DNA from: Aliiroseovarius lamellibrachiae
GTDB taxonomy: Bacteria > Pseudomonadota > Alphaproteobacteria > Rhodobacterales > Rhodobacteraceae
Direction of reading: 5' to 3'
NCBI RefSeq assembly: GCF_018599245.1
Contig: NZ_JAHEVJ010000002.1
Coordinates: forward strand, 432,015-496,014
Length of the DNA: 64,000 bases
Part shown: positions 44,728 through 53,914 of the stretch, in pieces
Layout of the letters: every line of letters begins with the position of its first letter
Position numbering within the stretch: position 1 is the stretch's first letter
Translations under genes and position numbers: made by a program
Notes under the pieces: model-generated
What the model was told of the DNA's origin: nothing
Databases searched by the model: none
The model's input: the letters and a program-made list of their open reading frames with translations, nothing else

Positions 44728-45708
44728 ATGTCGTTAGAGAACGCACTGGTTTACAACTTCGCGAGCGGTGACAATACGTATCCGCATTCCGGCACATTCA
44801 CGATTGGTGTGGCTGGTAAGGTCACGATCGACGATTCCGATGGCAGCGATGATGCGATTTTTGGTGATTTCACACATACTGGCGGGGCAGATGTCCCGGA
44901 CCAAGATGTGACTGCGTCCACGGTTACAGGTGTCAATGTCGGCGATACGATCGACCTGCGCTATAAATACACCGTTACCGGTTCGGATGGATCAAGCGGA
45001 ACCATCTATTTTATCGCCACCAACAGTGCTGCAAACTATGGTCCGCTATTTGTTTCTGACTTCAAACTGGATCCCGGCGTCACCTATACGTTCGGCACCT
45101 TTAACACGGATGGTGCGGTCGGCTATTCGTCGCTTGTGCCCTGTTTTACAAGTGGCACCCGCATTCTGACCAATAAGGGGGAGCGGATCATTGATGATCT
45201 TGTCGAAGGGGATGCGGTTTATACGCGTGACGACGGGTTTCAACCTTTGCGCTGGATTGGCCGGTGCTCGGTTCCCGCGATGGGACAAACTGCCCCTGTG
45301 CTGATCGGCAAAGGGGTCCTTGGCAACGACACCGACCTTCTTGTTTCCCCCAACCATCGAATGCTTTTGTCGGCGCAATCAGCTGATCTCTGTTTTGGAG
45401 AGAGCGAGGTCTTGGTCGCGGCGAAACACTTGATAACAAACCAAGAGGTCAAATTTCTCATCGGCGGCACGGTCACCTATTTCCACCTGCTTTTTGACCG
45501 GCATCAGGTGGTTATGGCGAATGGCGCCCCGAGTGAAAGCTTCTTTCCTGGCGATCAGGCGATGAACTCTTTGGACCTCGCCGCGCAACAAGAAGTGATT
45601 AGTCTGTTCCCCGAACTCAGCGGTCAAACGGCCCGCGATTTTCAACGCACCGCGCGAATGTGTCTCAATAAGCGTGAAGCACGGGTGCTTCGGTCCTTGA
45701 TGGGGTGA
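44728..45708 (+). CDS. Hint-domain protein
   Basis: The protein has 326 residues from the ATG at 44728 (a TTG at 44713 is possible; no strong ribosome site for either). Residues ~1-140 are a beta-rich, aspartate- and glycine-rich region. From VPCFTSGTRILTNKGERIID a Hint_2 domain follows with the nucleophile cysteine in PCFTSGT and the histidine of VSPNHRMLL, as in Hedgehog/intein autoprocessing folds. Such proteins are common in Rhodobacteraceae and are often exported. The FHLLFDRHQVVMANG stretch is the usual family end. A role in autoproteolysis or surface attachment is suspected. Confidence 0.85.
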   Translation: MSLENALVYNFASGDNTYPHSGTFTIGVAGKVTIDDSDGSDDAIFGDFTHTGGADVPDQDVTASTVTGVNVGDTIDLRYKYTVTGSDGSSGTIYFIATNSAANYGPLFVSDFKLDPGVTYTFGTFNTDGAVGYSSLVPCFTSGTRILTNKGERIIDDLVEGDAVYTRDDGFQPLRWIGRCSVPAMGQTAPVLIGKGVLGNDTDLLVSPNHRMLLSAQSADLCFGESEVLVAAKHLITNQEVKFLIGGTVTYFHLLFDRHQVVMANGAPSESFFPGDQAMNSLDLAAQQEVISLFPELSGQTARDFQRTARMCLNKREARVLRSLMG

Positions 45709-45731
45709 TGTTCTGTGTCGGTGACACAACA

Positions 45732-45760
45732 AAAAGGGCGCAGAACCGTTGCGCCCTTTT
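45732..45760. terminator. Bidirectional terminator between the Hint and luxI genes
   Basis: AAAAGGGCGCA-gaaccgt-TGCGCCCTTTT is an 11-bp perfect stem with A tracts on one side and T tracts on the other, so it can act in both directions between these convergent genes. Confidence 0.9.
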
Positions 45761-45778
45761 CTGTTTTTGCATCAATGA

Positions 45779-46366
45779 TTAGTGCAATTTGGTGGTGAGA
45801 TTAATATTCACAACCTGATTGTCGACACCATCAATATGCATTACGCGCCCGGCGGCTTCGGCATCCAGCCGCAGCCGTTTGGCAAACCGTGGCCAAGCAG
45901 CGGGGATAAGACCCAAGACTTGGGTTGCGCCCAATTCACGGGCTGACTTGGTCATTTCGCTGATCAACATACCATGCACCACGTTACGGATGCGTTGTGG
46001 TGTGTCATGGGCCACAAAGACGCGGCTGCTTTCCCAAATATGCTCGGACACCGGGGCTTCGTCATAGAGAAGATCTTGTGGAATTGAATCCAACAGGCCC
46101 CGTTGAGCATCCCGGATCATATAACTGTAAATCCCGCAGTTGGTGTTGGTTGGGGTCAGGCGGATCCCAGCCAAAATGCGACCAAACTCATGCACGGCAA
46201 CCCAACGACTGGCAGGTGTGTCGTATTGGTCGTATTCCATGCCCATGGCTTGCGGCAGATCCCAGTTGTTCTGAACGATAAAGCTCTGTCGTCTAGCGCG
46301 AAGTAGGTTGGCAAAAAGCTCCCCATGGTTGTGCAGATTCTCGAACGAAAGTGTTGTGGTTTGCAT
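45779..46366 (-). CDS. luxI: LuxI-type acyl-homoserine-lactone synthase
   Basis: The protein has 195 residues. Conserved LuxI residues are present: R25/R26 and F29 in RARRQSFIVQNNW, E44, D46 and D49 in MEYDQYDTPASRW, R69 in GIRLTPT, and E112 and R115 in WESSRVFV. The enzyme makes an acyl-homoserine lactone from acyl-ACP and SAM. The start has GGAGGG upstream. The luxR-type gene precedes it on the same strand with a 74-base gap. The acyl chain cannot be read from sequence. Confidence 0.93.
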   Translation of the reverse strand: MQTTTLSFENLHNHGELFANLLRARRQSFIVQNNWDLPQAMGMEYDQYDTPASRWVAVHEFGRILAGIRLTPTNTNCGIYSYMIRDAQRGLLDSIPQDLLYDEAPVSEHIWESSRVFVAHDTPQRIRNVVHGMLISEMTKSARELGATQVLGLIPAAWPRFAKRLRLDAEAAGRVMHIDGVDNQVVNINLTTKLH

Positions 46367-46407
46367 GACATCCCTCCAGTTTAAGTTGAATTAAATTTTA
46401 AGTATCG

Positions 46408-46424
46408 CCGGTGGCAGTCCGGTG
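46408..46424. promoter_or_regulatory. Direct repeat in the luxR-luxI gap, candidate lux box
   Basis: CCGGTG occurs twice with 11-base periodicity (46408-46413, 46419-46424), one helical turn apart and about 42-58 bases before the luxI start. A typical 20-bp inverted lux box is not seen. The repeat could be a binding site for the adjacent LuxR-type protein. Confidence 0.4.
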
Positions 46425-46440
46425 ACACTGTGGCAGCCGC

Positions 46441-47052
46441 CTAAATTAGGCGGTAATCTTTGGCACGTTGAATGGCTTCGGCTGACGTGCGCGCAAACAG
46501 TTTGCGCCGGGCTGAGGACAATCGCGCCTTTAATGCACTTTCCGAAATTCCCAAAAGTGCTGCCCCATTTGCATAACGTTCACCTGAGGCCAGGATCCGC
46601 AGCGCTTCGATTTCGGCATTGGTTAAATTATCCGGCGGCTGACTTTCGTGGTGAAGCCGCAAAATAATCCCACTGATGGTGGCAACTTCTTCGTCGGTGA
46701 ACTCGCGATCACTTCGCGCCACACTCCCGATGGTGCGCGATGTCATAGGTCCGCATGAGACACAAACCCCATAAACCAAGCCATATTTAGCGGCTTCGTC
46801 CATGATGCCAAACGGATCGGGCAGGGTGATTTCGCTCCACCTGATTGCGCCGGTTTGCGAGATCCCGGTGGCGATCAAAGGGTCACGCAAGGCATAGGCG
46901 TTTTGGCTGTAGTGATCGGTCCAGCTGGGTGTAAAAGTTTGAAACGTCATCAAAGGCGAGGCAAAGCGGATATGCAATCCAACAAAGTACCCCTCCTGTG
47001 CGAGGGGGTCCAACTCTGCCAGTAAAGAATCGATACTTTGATTTCGTCCCAT
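46441..47052 (-). CDS. luxR: LuxR-type autoinducer-binding regulator (short)
   Basis: The protein has 203 residues, about 30 shorter than usual LuxR/TraR proteins. The autoinducer-binding domain carries W44, Y48, D57, P58 and W72, which align exactly, with an offset of 13, to TraR W57, Y61, D70, P71 and W85. The C-terminal GerE-type helix-turn-helix runs from LTNAEIEALRILASG to ARRKLFARTSAEAIQRA. The gene lies upstream of luxI on the same strand. The N-terminal truncation and changes in the HTH (GERYANGAALLGIS) make altered ligand or DNA preference possible. Confidence 0.9.
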   Translation of the reverse strand: MGRNQSIDSLLAELDPLAQEGYFVGLHIRFASPLMTFQTFTPSWTDHYSQNAYALRDPLIATGISQTGAIRWSEITLPDPFGIMDEAAKYGLVYGVCVSCGPMTSRTIGSVARSDREFTDEEVATISGIILRLHHESQPPDNLTNAEIEALRILASGERYANGAALLGISESALKARLSSARRKLFARTSAEAIQRAKDYRLI

Positions 47053-47065
47053 GGTTAAATTTTGA

Positions 47066-47103
47066 GAACTGCGCTGGGGTTTTACAACCCAAAATTGCAG
47101 TTC
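47066..47103. promoter_or_regulatory. Inverted repeat upstream of luxR
   Basis: GAACTGC-N24-GCAGTTC flanks an inner GGG...CCC dyad. It lies 14-51 bases before the luxR start codon. It could be an autoregulatory site or part of the promoter. Confidence 0.35.
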
Positions 47104-47207
47104 CCCTTAGGGCAAGCGAAAAGAATCATGCTTAATTCTGAGCGCAAACAAAAATGCTTGATAAGTGCAACATCGCATTTTGTCTCATGGGAAAAACAGG
47201 GGGACGA

Positions 47208-47282
47208 TGGTGCTGTGAGGGAGGATTGAACTCCCGACCTCGTCATTACCAATGACGCGCTCTACCACTGAGCTACCACAGC
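47208..47282 (-). tRNA. tRNA-Thr (anticodon GGT)
   Basis: The minus strand reads as a 75-base cloverleaf with encoded CCA. The acceptor stem GCTGTGG/TCACAGC has one G-U pair, the D arm is AGCTCAGTGGTAGAGC-like, and the anticodon loop TTGGTAA gives GGT (Thr). The T arm GGGAGTTCAATCCTCCC is regular. Confidence 0.95.
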
Positions 47283-47367
47283 ATCGTTATCGTGGGGCGG
47301 GGAATAGTCCTATTCGTAAGTTCACGCAAGCCCCTTCTGGACCCTTTTTTTCGACTAGGTTAGATAA

Positions 47368-47535
47368 ATGCATATGGAACGCAAAAACTCCCCTGCAAAG
47401 CCCGCAAAAAAAGGGCAAACTCGCGAAGATCGTTTGAAGGCGGCGCTGAAGGCCAATATGGGTCGTCGTAAGACTCAGGCCCGTGCGCGCAGTGAGACGC
47501 AAAATGATAAGACAGAGAATGATGATAAAAAATAG
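47368..47535 (+). CDS. Small basic protein upstream of murA
   Basis: A frame from ATG 47368 (or 47374) to TAG 47533-47535 encodes 55 residues. It is highly charged (KPAKKGQTREDRLKAALKAN, then MGRRKTQARARSETQ) and has no cysteines or membrane segment. Its position 12 bases before murA suggests co-transcription. Short basic proteins of this kind are common before murA in this bacterial family; no function is known to me. It may bind nucleic acid. Confidence 0.65.
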   Translation: MHMERKNSPAKPAKKGQTREDRLKAALKANMGRRKTQARARSETQNDKTENDDKK

Positions 47536-47547
47536 AGAGGCGGTTTG

Positions 47548-48813
47548 ATGGATTCGATTGTTGTAACGGGCGGCGGTGAGTTGCGCGGTGAAATTCCGAT
47601 TGCGGGTGCCAAAAACGCCTGCCTGACCTTGATGCCGGCAACGCTGTTGTCCGAAGAGCCGCTGACATTGACCAATGCGCCGCGCCTGTCTGACATCAAG
47701 ACAATGACCGAGCTTTTGGGGTCGTTAGGCGCCGAAGCGGCCTCGATGCAGGACGGCCAAGTGCTGACCCTGTCCAGTCACACCATCGACAACCATGTGG
47801 CCGAATATGAGATCGTGCGAAAAATGCGGGCGTCCAATCTGGTGCTTGGGCCGATGCTGGCACGTCTGGGCCATGCGGTTGTGTCGTTGCCGGGTGGCTG
47901 CGCCATTGGGGCGCGTCCGATGGATTTGCACATCTTTGGTCTGGAAAAAATGGGCGCCGTGATCGAGCTGAAAGACGGCTACCTGCACGCCAAAGCCCCC
48001 GGTGGCCTGAAGGGCGCAGAGATCGAGCTGTCTTTTGCATCCGTTGGTGCCACGGAAAACATCATGATGGCCGCCACTTTGGCCAAGGGCACCACGGTCC
48101 TGAAAAATGCCGCGCGGGAACCCGAGATTGTGGATCTGGCGGATTGCCTGCGCAAAATGGGCGCACAGATTGAGGGTGATGGTTCATCTGAGATTGTCAT
48201 TCAGGGTGTCGACCGTCTGCACGGTGCCACGCATCCCGTTGTGACCGACCGTATTGAGCTGGGCACCTATATGCTCGCCCCCGCGATTGCCGGTGGTGAA
48301 GTGGAATGCATTGGGGGTCGCATTGATCTGGTGCAAAGCTTTTGTGAAAAACTGGACGCTGCGGGCATTCAGGTCGAAGAAACCGCGCGCGGTCTGAAAG
48401 TGGCGCGCAAAAACGGGCGTGTGTCTGCCGTTGATGTGACCACCGAGCCGTTCCCCGGTTTCCCCACCGATTTGCAGGCGCAGATGATGGCGATGCTCTG
48501 CACAGCCGACGGCACGTCCGTTTTGCACGAGACGATTTTTGAAAACCGCTTCATGCACGCCCCAGAACTGATCCGGATGGGCGCCAATATCGAAGTGCAT
48601 GGCGGCACCGCCACTGTGCACGGTGTTGACAAGTTGAAGGGCGCGCCTGTGATGGCCACCGACCTGCGTGCGTCAGTATCATTGATCCTTGCGGCCATGG
48701 CGGCCGAAGGGGAAACCGTGGTCAGCCGCGTCTATCACCTTGATCGTGGCTATGAAAAAGTGGTGCGCAAGTTGTCGTCGATTGGCGCAAAAATTGAACG
48801 GATCAAATCATGA
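47548..48813 (+). CDS. murA: UDP-N-acetylglucosamine 1-carboxyvinyltransferase
   Basis: The protein has 421 residues from the ATG at 47548. MurA features are [19 protein letters not shown] (K22/N23 substrate loop), C118 in [16 protein letters not shown] (catalytic, fosfomycin target) and the C-terminal [17 protein letters not shown]. It transfers enolpyruvate to UDP-GlcNAc, the first step of peptidoglycan precursor synthesis in the cytoplasm. The overlap with the DUF2948 gene (ATGA) starts a compact operon. Confidence 0.97.
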   Translation: MDSIVVTGGGELRGEIPIAGAKNACLTLMPATLLSEEPLTLTNAPRLSDIKTMTELLGSLGAEAASMQDGQVLTLSSHTIDNHVAEYEIVRKMRASNLVLGPMLARLGHAVVSLPGGCAIGARPMDLHIFGLEKMGAVIELKDGYLHAKAPGGLKGAEIELSFASVGATENIMMAATLAKGTTVLKNAAREPEIVDLADCLRKMGAQIEGDGSSEIVIQGVDRLHGATHPVVTDRIELGTYMLAPAIAGGEVECIGGRIDLVQSFCEKLDAAGIQVEETARGLKVARKNGRVSAVDVTTEPFPGFPTDLQAQMMAMLCTADGTSVLHETIFENRFMHAPELIRMGANIEVHGGTATVHGVDKLKGAPVMATDLRASVSLILAAMAAEGETVVSRVYHLDRGYEKVVRKLSSIGAKIERIKS

Positions 48814-49286
48814 CACAAGATGCCCTATTTGAGGATGGGGGTGAGCAGGCCCTGCGCTTGTTGGCCTATGACGCGGAGGATCTAAAGGTGTTGTCTACCT
48901 TGACCCAGGACGCGGTGTTCCCGGCGTCTGAAATGTCATGGCAGGCAGGGAAGCGGCGGTTTTCGCTGTTGATCAACCGGTTCCGCTGGGAAGATGCGCA
49001 ACTGGCCGAGGCCCGTGGCCGTACGCCGGAACGGGTGCAGTCGGTGCTGTCGGTTTCAGATGTGCTGAAAGTGAAAAGCCAAGGGGTCAGCCGCGACGCG
49101 GACACGATCCTGTCGCTTTTGACGCTGTCTTTCACACCGACACAAGATGGCATGGGCACGCTTGAGCTGACCTTGGCGGGGGACGGCGCAATTTCCCTAG
49201 AGGTCGAGGCGCTGGATGTCACATTGCAAGATGTGACCCGGCCCTATATCGCACCTTCCAAGCACACGCCTGAACACCCGGAGTAA
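48810..49286 (+). CDS. DUF2948 family protein
   Basis: The protein has 158 residues. It begins [20 protein letters not shown] with [15 protein letters not shown] and [15 protein letters not shown], the DUF2948 pattern found next to hisD in many alphaproteobacteria. No signal peptide or membrane segment is seen. Function is unknown. Translation is coupled to murA by a 4-base overlap, and hisD starts 3 bases after its stop. Confidence 0.88.
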   Translation: MTQDALFEDGGEQALRLLAYDAEDLKVLSTLTQDAVFPASEMSWQAGKRRFSLLINRFRWEDAQLAEARGRTPERVQSVLSVSDVLKVKSQGVSRDADTILSLLTLSFTPTQDGMGTLELTLAGDGAISLEVEALDVTLQDVTRPYIAPSKHTPEHPE

Positions 49287-49289
49287 GAC

Positions 49290-50591
49290 ATGCCGCAGTT
49301 TCTTAACAGCTCAGACGCCGATTTTGAGGCGCGCTTTGCCGATATCCTGTCGATGAAGCGTGAAGACAGCCCAGAAGTTGACGATGTTGTCGCGGGCATC
49401 ATTTCGGACGTGCGCGCGCGCGGCGATGCGGCGGTGCTTGAGCTGACGGCGAAATTTGACCGACTTGACCTGACGGCAGAAGAGTTGCGGTTTTCGCAAG
49501 CAGAGATGGACGCGGAATGCGCCAAAGTCTCGGACAAAGATCGCGCCGCACTTGAACTGGCGGCGGGTCGCATTCGCGCCTATCACGCACGACAAATGCC
49601 CGAAGATGCGATGTGGACGGACGAAAGCGGCGCGGATCTTGGCTGGCGCTGGACGCCGGTATCAGCCGCGGGGCTTTATGTTCCCGGCGGCATTGCCACC
49701 TATCCGTCGTCGGTTTTGATGAACGCCATCCCGGCGAAAGTGGCAGGGGTGGGACGTCTTGCGATCACCGTGCCAACGCCGGATGGGGTGGTGAACCCTC
49801 TGGTGCTGTTGGCCGCGCGCATCGCAGGTGTGGATGAGGTGTACCGCATTGGCGGGGCGCAAGCTGTGGCCGCGTTGGCTTATGGCACCGAAAGCATTGC
49901 CCCCGTCGATAAAATTACCGGTCCGGGCAACGCGTTTGTTGCGGCGGCCAAGCGGCGGGTTTTTGGCAAAGTGGGCATCGACATGATCGCTGGCCCCTCA
50001 GAAATCCTTGTGATCGCGGATGCCGACAACAATCCCGACTGGTTGGCGCTGGATCTGATGAGCCAAGCAGAGCATGACGAAAGTGCACAGTCGATCCTGA
50101 TCACCACGGATGAAGCCTTTGGTCGCGAAGTTGCCGCAGCCGTTGATAAACGCCTTGAAACACTTGCGCGCGCGCCTATCGCCGGTGCCAGTTGGCGTGA
50201 CTTTGGCGCGGTGATCACCGTGCGTGACTTGGGTGAGGCGGCAGAGCTGTCCAACCGCATGGCACCTGAGCATCTAGAGCTGTGCGTCGCGGATCCGGAA
50301 ACGCTCTCGGACAAATGTGTGCACGCAGGCGCGATTTTTCTGGGGCAATACACCCCGGAAGCGATTGGAGACTATGTGGGCGGGCCGAACCATGTGTTGC
50401 CCACCGCACGCTCGGCGCGGTTTAGCTCTGGCCTCAGCGTGATGGATTTCATCAAGCGCACCACATTGTCACGCATGACCCCGACGGCTTTGGCGGCCAT
50501 TGGTCCCGCAGCCGAAACCCTTGCCATTTCAGAAAGCCTTGAGGCGCACGGCCTGTCTGTGCGCGCGCGGCTTGATGCGTTGAACGAGTAG
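49290..50591 (+). CDS. hisD: Histidinol dehydrogenase
   Basis: The protein has 433 residues. Motifs are PGGIATYPSSVLMNAIPA, ITGPGNAFVAAAKRRVFG, the zinc-binding DLMSQAEHDESAQ and the catalytic glutamate-histidine pair in NRMAPEHLEL. The enzyme performs the two last NAD-dependent oxidations of histidine synthesis. It sits in the murA-DUF2948-hisD-UPF0262 arrangement and has no other his genes nearby, as is usual in this family. Confidence 0.97.
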   Translation: MPQFLNSSDADFEARFADILSMKREDSPEVDDVVAGIISDVRARGDAAVLELTAKFDRLDLTAEELRFSQAEMDAECAKVSDKDRAALELAAGRIRAYHARQMPEDAMWTDESGADLGWRWTPVSAAGLYVPGGIATYPSSVLMNAIPAKVAGVGRLAITVPTPDGVVNPLVLLAARIAGVDEVYRIGGAQAVAALAYGTESIAPVDKITGPGNAFVAAAKRRVFGKVGIDMIAGPSEILVIADADNNPDWLALDLMSQAEHDESAQSILITTDEAFGREVAAAVDKRLETLARAPIAGASWRDFGAVITVRDLGEAAELSNRMAPEHLELCVADPETLSDKCVHAGAIFLGQYTPEAIGDYVGGPNHVLPTARSARFSSGLSVMDFIKRTTLSRMTPTALAAIGPAAETLAISESLEAHGLSVRARLDALNE

Positions 50592-50601
50592 AACCAGAAC
50601 C

Positions 50602-51084
50602 ATGTCCACAAACCGGATTACCCATATCGAAATTGACGACGCGGGATTGGCGGCCCCAACGCCTGCGATCGAACAGGAACGCAAAGTTGCGATCTTTGAT
50701 CTGCTTGAGGATAATTCCTTTAAGCTGGCCGCGCGGGGCGATCACCCCGTGCCGGACGGCCCTTATCACTTGGGTCTGGGTATTCGGGACAAACGCTTGG
50801 TGATGGACGCAAAAACGGAGGCCGGGGATCCCGCGGGCGCTGTGATCCTGTCCTTGGGGCCTTTCCGGCAGGTTGTGAAAGATTACTTTGCGATCTGCGA
50901 AAGCTATTTTGATGCGGTGAAAAAGCTTCCGCCCAGCCAGATCGAGGCGATTGATATGGCGCGGCGTGGTATTCACAACGAAGGTGCGCGAGTCCTTCAG
51001 GAACGTCTTGAGGGAAAAGCCGAAATTGATCTGGACACCGCGCGCCGACTGTTTACCCTGATCTGTGTCTTACACTGGGGTTGA
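50602..51084 (+). CDS. UPF0262 family protein
   Basis: The protein has 160 residues. It begins MSTNRITHIEIDDAGLAAPT with PAIEQERKVAIFDLLEDN and ends LDTARRLFTLICVLHWG, the UPF0262 pattern. It follows hisD by 10 bases and precedes the phosphatase gene by 3. Function is unknown; conserved synteny in alphaproteobacteria is its best-known trait. Confidence 0.9.
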   Translation: MSTNRITHIEIDDAGLAAPTPAIEQERKVAIFDLLEDNSFKLAARGDHPVPDGPYHLGLGIRDKRLVMDAKTEAGDPAGAVILSLGPFRQVVKDYFAICESYFDAVKKLPPSQIEAIDMARRGIHNEGARVLQERLEGKAEIDLDTARRLFTLICVLHWG

Positions 51085-51087
51085 TAT

Positions 51088-51552
51088 ATGGCGTCACGTC
51101 CGCAATCTGTTCTGTTTTGCTGCGATCACAATTCTGTGCGTTCGCCCATGGCCGAAGGGATGATGAAAGCGTTTTATGGCCACGAGATTTATGTGCAATC
51201 CGCGGGTGTGCACAGTGAGCTTGAGATTGATGGCTTTGCCGTTGCGGTCTGTGGCGAGCTGGGCGTTGAGCTGTCAGGCCACAAAGTGCGCAGCTTTGAT
51301 CAGATGGAAGAATGGGGCGATGACCTGTCCAGTTTTGATCTGGTGGTGGCACTTTCCCCAGCCTCGCAAGCCCGCGCAGAGGAGCTGACGCGGGTGTTTC
51401 ATCTGGATGTGACCTATTGGCCCATTCTTGATCCCACCGCGTTGGGATCGCGCCGTGAAGAAAAACTGTATGCTTATCGACAAGCCCGTGATCAGATCCG
51501 CGAACAGATCCTTGATTATTTCGGTCCGCCGACTCGCGTTATTCCACTGTAA
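51088..51552 (+). CDS. Low-molecular-weight protein tyrosine phosphatase-like protein
   Basis: The protein has 154 residues. The N-terminus has VLFCCDHNSVRSPMAEG, the CX5RS phosphate-binding loop of the low-molecular-weight phosphatase/ArsC fold (C-D-H-N-S-V-R-S). The usual acidic DP motif is seen in YWPILDPTALG. The fold serves as tyrosine phosphatase or arsenate reductase. The surrounding essential-gene operon favours a housekeeping phosphatase role. Confidence 0.85.
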   Translation: MASRPQSVLFCCDHNSVRSPMAEGMMKAFYGHEIYVQSAGVHSELEIDGFAVAVCGELGVELSGHKVRSFDQMEEWGDDLSSFDLVVALSPASQARAEELTRVFHLDVTYWPILDPTALGSRREEKLYAYRQARDQIREQILDYFGPPTRVIPL

Positions 51553-51676
51553 ATCCCCGCCTTTGGTCACTTTATTGGGGGAAACCGGGGCGAATTGGCG
51601 AAGCAAAGGGGCACAAAGCTCACTTTCCGCTGAATTTCCCTTGAAAAACCTATGAATGAGGATCATTTAAGGGGCG

Positions 51677-51695
51677 CCCGCAGTTGGCGGGTTTT
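51677..51695 (+). terminator. Terminator-like hairpin just before infA
   Basis: CCCGC-agttg-GCGGG is followed by TTTT and lies 16 bases before the infA start. It may end the upstream operon or act as an attenuator for infA. Confidence 0.6.
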
Positions 51696-51710
51696 AACTC
51701 AGGAGTGAAC

Positions 51711-51929
51711 ATGGCCAAGGAAGAACTACTCGAATTCCCCGGTGTCGTGAAGGAACTCCTGCCGAATGCGACGTTTCGGGTCGAGCTAGAGAACGGCCAT
51801 GAAATCATCGCACATACGGCAGGCAAGATGCGCAAAAACCGCATCCGTGTTCTGGCTGGCGACAAAGTCCAGGTCGAGATGACCCCCTATGATCTGACCA
51901 AAGGTCGGATCAACTATCGCTTTAAGTAA
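51711..51929 (+). CDS. infA: Translation initiation factor IF-1
   Basis: The protein has 72 residues from the ATG at 51711 with AGGAGTGAAC upstream; an in-frame TTG/ATG region from 51684 overlaps the terminator. The S1-like OB fold is complete ([20 protein letters not shown], then [20 protein letters not shown], ending GRINYRFK). IF-1 binds the ribosomal A site during initiation. maf follows after 12 bases. Confidence 0.97.
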   Translation: MAKEELLEFPGVVKELLPNATFRVELENGHEIIAHTAGKMRKNRIRVLAGDKVQVEMTPYDLTKGRINYRFK

Positions 51930-51941
51930 GCCGGGTCAGGG

Positions 51942-52535
51942 ATGGGCATGCATAGCCCGAAACTGATTCTAGGCTCTGGAAGCCCCCGAAGGGCCGAGTT
52001 GTTGGAACAGCTCGGCCTTCGTGCTGATGATGTGCGTCCGCCGGAAGTGGATGAAACCCCGCAAAAGGGCGAATTGCCGCTGAATTACTGTCGTCGGATT
52101 GCGGCCAGCAAAGCGGCTGCGATGTCCGTGGCGGATGATGAAGTCGTCTTGTGTGCGGATACCACCGTGGCGCTTGGGCGCCGGATCATGGGCAAGCCTG
52201 AAAACGCGGATGAAGCTGCAAAGTTTTTGCGCGCATTGTCTGGTCGTCGTCACAAGGTGATTACCTCGGTTGTGGTGCGAAATGCGTCCGGCCAGTGGGC
52301 AAAAGACGTTGTGACCACGGTGAAAATGAAACGCCTGTCTGATCAGGAATTGACCGCTTATCTTGCCTCAAATGATTGGCAGGGGAAGGCTGGCGGATAC
52401 GCCATCCAAGGTCCCGCCGGGGCGTTTGTCGCGTGGCTGCAAGGCAGCTATACGGGCGTTGTCGGATTGCCAATCCATGAGACCGCCGGGCTATTGCTCG
52501 CTGCGGGCTACCCCCTATACGGAGATGCGCCATGA
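51942..52535 (+). CDS. maf: Maf-like nucleoside triphosphate pyrophosphatase
   Basis: The protein has 197 residues (or 195 from a second ATG at 51948, which has the better-spaced AGGG). Motifs are [18 protein letters not shown], the [16 protein letters not shown] catalytic aspartate region and [14 protein letters not shown]. It hydrolyses non-canonical or excess NTPs to NMP and pyrophosphate. The stop overlaps the RNase G start (ATGA). Confidence 0.93.
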   Translation: MGMHSPKLILGSGSPRRAELLEQLGLRADDVRPPEVDETPQKGELPLNYCRRIAASKAAAMSVADDEVVLCADTTVALGRRIMGKPENADEAAKFLRALSGRRHKVITSVVVRNASGQWAKDVVTTVKMKRLSDQELTAYLASNDWQGKAGGYAIQGPAGAFVAWLQGSYTGVVGLPIHETAGLLLAAGYPLYGDAP

Positions 52536-53569
52536 AGGGCACGATTGTTGCACTTGACCACTATCAGGGCCGCATGGCGGCCGCGCGTATCGTGGATGGA
52601 AAGCTGGACGACCTTTTGATCGACCCACCCGAACACTACGCGCTGCCCGGTGCCATTTTCCGTGCCATTTGCGACCGGCCTTTAAAGGGGCAGGGGGGCA
52701 TGATGCTGCGCCTGCCTGACGGGGAAACCGGGTTTCTGCGTCAAGGCAAAGGGCTCAGCCCCGGCGAGGCTATTTTGGTGCAGGTCACTGGATTCGCTGA
52801 GGCTGGAAAAGCGGTGCCCGTTTCGCAAAAGGTTCTGTTCAAAAGCAAATACGCCATCGTGACACCGGGCGCGCCGGGCCTGAATGTCAGCCGCTCAATT
52901 CGTGACGAAGAAGAACGTGTCCGCCTGCTGGACGTTGCCCATGAGGTGATGGGCGAGGGGAGCGAAGGTCTGATCCTGCGCTCTGCCGCAGCAGACGCCA
53001 GCAGTGACGAGGTTGGCGATGATATCGCCGCCATGCTTGAGCTGTCACAGGCCGTGACAGGCGATGCCGGTGGCACCACACCAGAGCTGTTGATCGATGG
53101 GGCCGATACATTTGCCCTGGCGTGGCGTGAATGGGACCAGCCCGACCAATTGGATGATGGCGAAGGCGCGTTTGAACGTCATAACGTGCCCGACCTGATC
53201 GAAGAAGCACAAAGCGCGCGGGTCCGCCTGACCGGGGGGGCATTCGCCTTTGTGGAACCCACGCGGGCGCTGATTGCCGTTGATGTGAACACGGGGGGCG
53301 ACACCAGCCCGGCGGCGGGCCTCAAGGCCAATATCGCCTTGGCCCGCGAGCTGCCCCGCGCGTTGCGGGTGCGCGGTTTGGGCGGGCAAATCGTTGTGGA
53401 TTTTGCCCCCAGCCCCAAAAAAGACCGCCGCCAAATCGAACAGGTGCTGCGTTCAGCGTTTAAGGCAGATGGGGTCGAGACCTCTCTTGTTGGGTGGACA
53501 ACCCTTGGCAATTTTGAACTCCAACGCAAACGCGAACGCATTTCCCTTGCTGAAAGTCTGCGCGGATGA
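52532..53569 (+). CDS. rng: Ribonuclease E/G family protein (short RNase G-like)
   Basis: The protein has 345 residues, shorter than the usual 480-residue RNase G. It has the S1-like start ([20 protein letters not shown]), [29 protein letters not shown] with the metal-binding DVN motif and [20 protein letters not shown]. The second half of the catalytic region and the zinc-link cysteines typical of RNase E/G are not seen, so this is a reduced family form frequent in Rhodobacteraceae. Overlaps join it to maf and yacG. Confidence 0.88.
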   Translation: MKGTIVALDHYQGRMAAARIVDGKLDDLLIDPPEHYALPGAIFRAICDRPLKGQGGMMLRLPDGETGFLRQGKGLSPGEAILVQVTGFAEAGKAVPVSQKVLFKSKYAIVTPGAPGLNVSRSIRDEEERVRLLDVAHEVMGEGSEGLILRSAAADASSDEVGDDIAAMLELSQAVTGDAGGTTPELLIDGADTFALAWREWDQPDQLDDGEGAFERHNVPDLIEEAQSARVRLTGGAFAFVEPTRALIAVDVNTGGDTSPAAGLKANIALARELPRALRVRGLGGQIVVDFAPSPKKDRRQIEQVLRSAFKADGVETSLVGWTTLGNFELQRKRERISLAESLRG

Positions 53570-53760
53570 GCTGTCCTATTTGTTCAAAAAACACGGATGA
53601 GGATTACCGCCCCTTCTGTTCACGTCGCTGTGCGGATGTTGATTTGGGGCGATGGTTGAACGGGTCTTATTGCGTGCCCGCTGAGACTTCTGAGGACTTG
53701 GATGAAGCGGCGAATGCCTTGGCGGATGCCCAAAAGAAACTTTCTTCGCGTCCACACTGA
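53566..53760 (+). CDS. yacG: DNA gyrase inhibitor YacG (zinc protein)
   Basis: The protein has 64 residues. Four cysteines (CPIC near the start and CSRRCADVDLGRWLNGSY) form the YacG zinc ribbon. The known protein binds GyrB and limits gyrase activity. It starts inside the last codons of the RNase G gene (ATGA overlap). It is the last core gene before tRNA-Phe. Confidence 0.93.
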   Translation: MSCPICSKNTDEDYRPFCSRRCADVDLGRWLNGSYCVPAETSEDLDEAANALADAQKKLSSRPH

Positions 53761-53839
53761 AAAAACGGATTTTACCCCTAGACACCCCCGCGCACCGCGA
53801 CTAGAACCCCGCTACCCGAACGATAAATCGTTCACCCGT

Positions 53840-53914
53840 GCCCGGGTAGCTCAGGGGTAGAGCAGTGGATTGAAAATCCTCGTGTCGGTGGTTCGATTCC
53901 GCCCCCGGGCACCA
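53840..53914 (+). tRNA. tRNA-Phe (anticodon GAA), integration target
   Basis: A 75-base cloverleaf with encoded CCA: acceptor stem GCCCGGG/CCCGGGC, D arm with AGGGGTA loop, anticodon loop TTGAAAA (GAA) and T arm GGTGG-TTCGATT-CCGCC. The anticodon stem contains one T-T mismatch. The foreign element starts directly at its 3' end, and the gene remains intact. Confidence 0.95.
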
